Origin: Paenibacillus sp. SYP-B3998
GTDB lineage: Bacteria; Bacillota; Bacilli; Paenibacillales; NBRC-103111
Reading direction: 5' to 3'
NCBI RefSeq assembly: GCF_010820665.1
Contig: NZ_JAAIKC010000022.1
Coordinates: forward strand, 1 to 49,694
DNA: 49,694 bases
The notes beneath the pieces are model-generated. The model made no database searches and had not been told where the DNA came from. It saw only the letters and a list, made by a program, of their open reading frames with translations. A program made the position numbers and the translations under genes. This document shows positions 49,603 to 49,694 of the stretch, in pieces (the first letter of the stretch is position 1; each line of letters starts with the position of its first letter).

Positions 49603-49694
49603 TTAATTCTTGATCGATAATTTTTGAAGTAATAGCTCTCCAGCAGATTTAAATTCTTTATTACTGCTTATAAACTCTTCAACTTCTGATAATT
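49603..49694 (-). CDS. C-terminal end of an unknown gene (cut by window edge)
   Basis: The minus strand reads LSEVEEFISSNKEFKSAGEL then LLQKLSIKN and stops at 49603. It looks like the helical end of a cytoplasmic protein. Too little is present for a family call. Confidence 0.6.
   Translation of the reverse strand, partial: LSEVEEFISSNKEFKSAGELLLQKLSIKN

Noticed and set aside
1..49694. CRISPR arrays, rRNA and tRNA genes
   Set aside because: No regularly spaced repeats, no rRNA-like stretches and no cloverleaf with a plausible anticodon arm were seen on reading; a tRNAscan run would be decisive.

Overview
The window looks like chromosomal DNA of an endospore-forming, S-layer-bearing member of the Bacillota, most likely Paenibacillus or a close relative. 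The support is direct: strong AGGAGG-type ribosome binding sites, lipoprotein signal peptides, a 1030-residue surface protein ending in three S-layer homology (SLH) domains, a LysM/spore-coat-type protein, a SpoIID-like peptidoglycan-binding protein, and many small one-gene stress or resistance units (MerR, HxlR, PadR, AraC, GNAT, cupin, VOC, SnoaL). No rRNA, tRNA or CRISPR array was seen.

Layout. 0-12.3 kb: a DUF2975 protein edge, a MerR regulator with an MFS efflux pump, an ANT(4')-type aminoglycoside nucleotidyltransferase behind a short leader peptide, a four-gene minus-strand operon (SGNH lipoprotein, MBOAT acyltransferase, DHHW protein, DUF4358 lipoprotein) that looks like a cell-surface polysaccharide O-acylation machine, a two-component system and an SRPBCC protein. 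12.3-25.4 kb: a graveyard of mobile DNA (two IS110/IS1111-like relics, a TnpB/omegaRNA relic, a group II intron with a frameshifted reverse transcriptase, a second intron relic, broken AraC, GIY-YIG and SLH fragments) with intact islands: GNAT, HxlR plus flavodoxin-like oxidoreductase, cupin, a siderophore-binding lipoprotein and an alpha/beta hydrolase. 25.4-41.1 kb: spore and surface genes (SpoIID/PG-binding protein, GSDH beta-propeller, LysM protein, NHL-FnIII-SLH protein with Fur boxes), a PadR-DUF4180-hydrolase operon, an acetate transporter and an APH-type kinase. 41.3-49.47 kb: a GC-richer integrative element with unknown genes, an EcsC protein, a P4-type primase-helicase, a large serine recombinase, and a TIR-domain gene caught between two copies of the recombinase tail.

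The most unusual signals are these. (1) A ~364-nt structured leader upstream of the hydrolase gene at 22628-23488 has mutually exclusive anti-antiterminator, antiterminator and terminator helices and fits no riboswitch class I recognise. (2) Two diverged IS110/IS1111-type relics each carry a non-coding module bounded by the same inverted motif and exactly 310 bp long, a candidate bridge RNA. (3) The TIR gene sits between ~292-bp direct repeats of the serine-recombinase 3' end, with a compensatory base change in a hairpin inside the recombinase reading frame. (4) At least sixteen copies or fragments of a dispersed intergenic repeat, each with a hairpin between two CCGTTAG-type arms, often lie just behind genes; the group II intron is inserted next to one of them.

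Functions are read from motifs and remembered families. No database search was run, so boundaries of degenerate elements and all regulatory RNAs are proposals.
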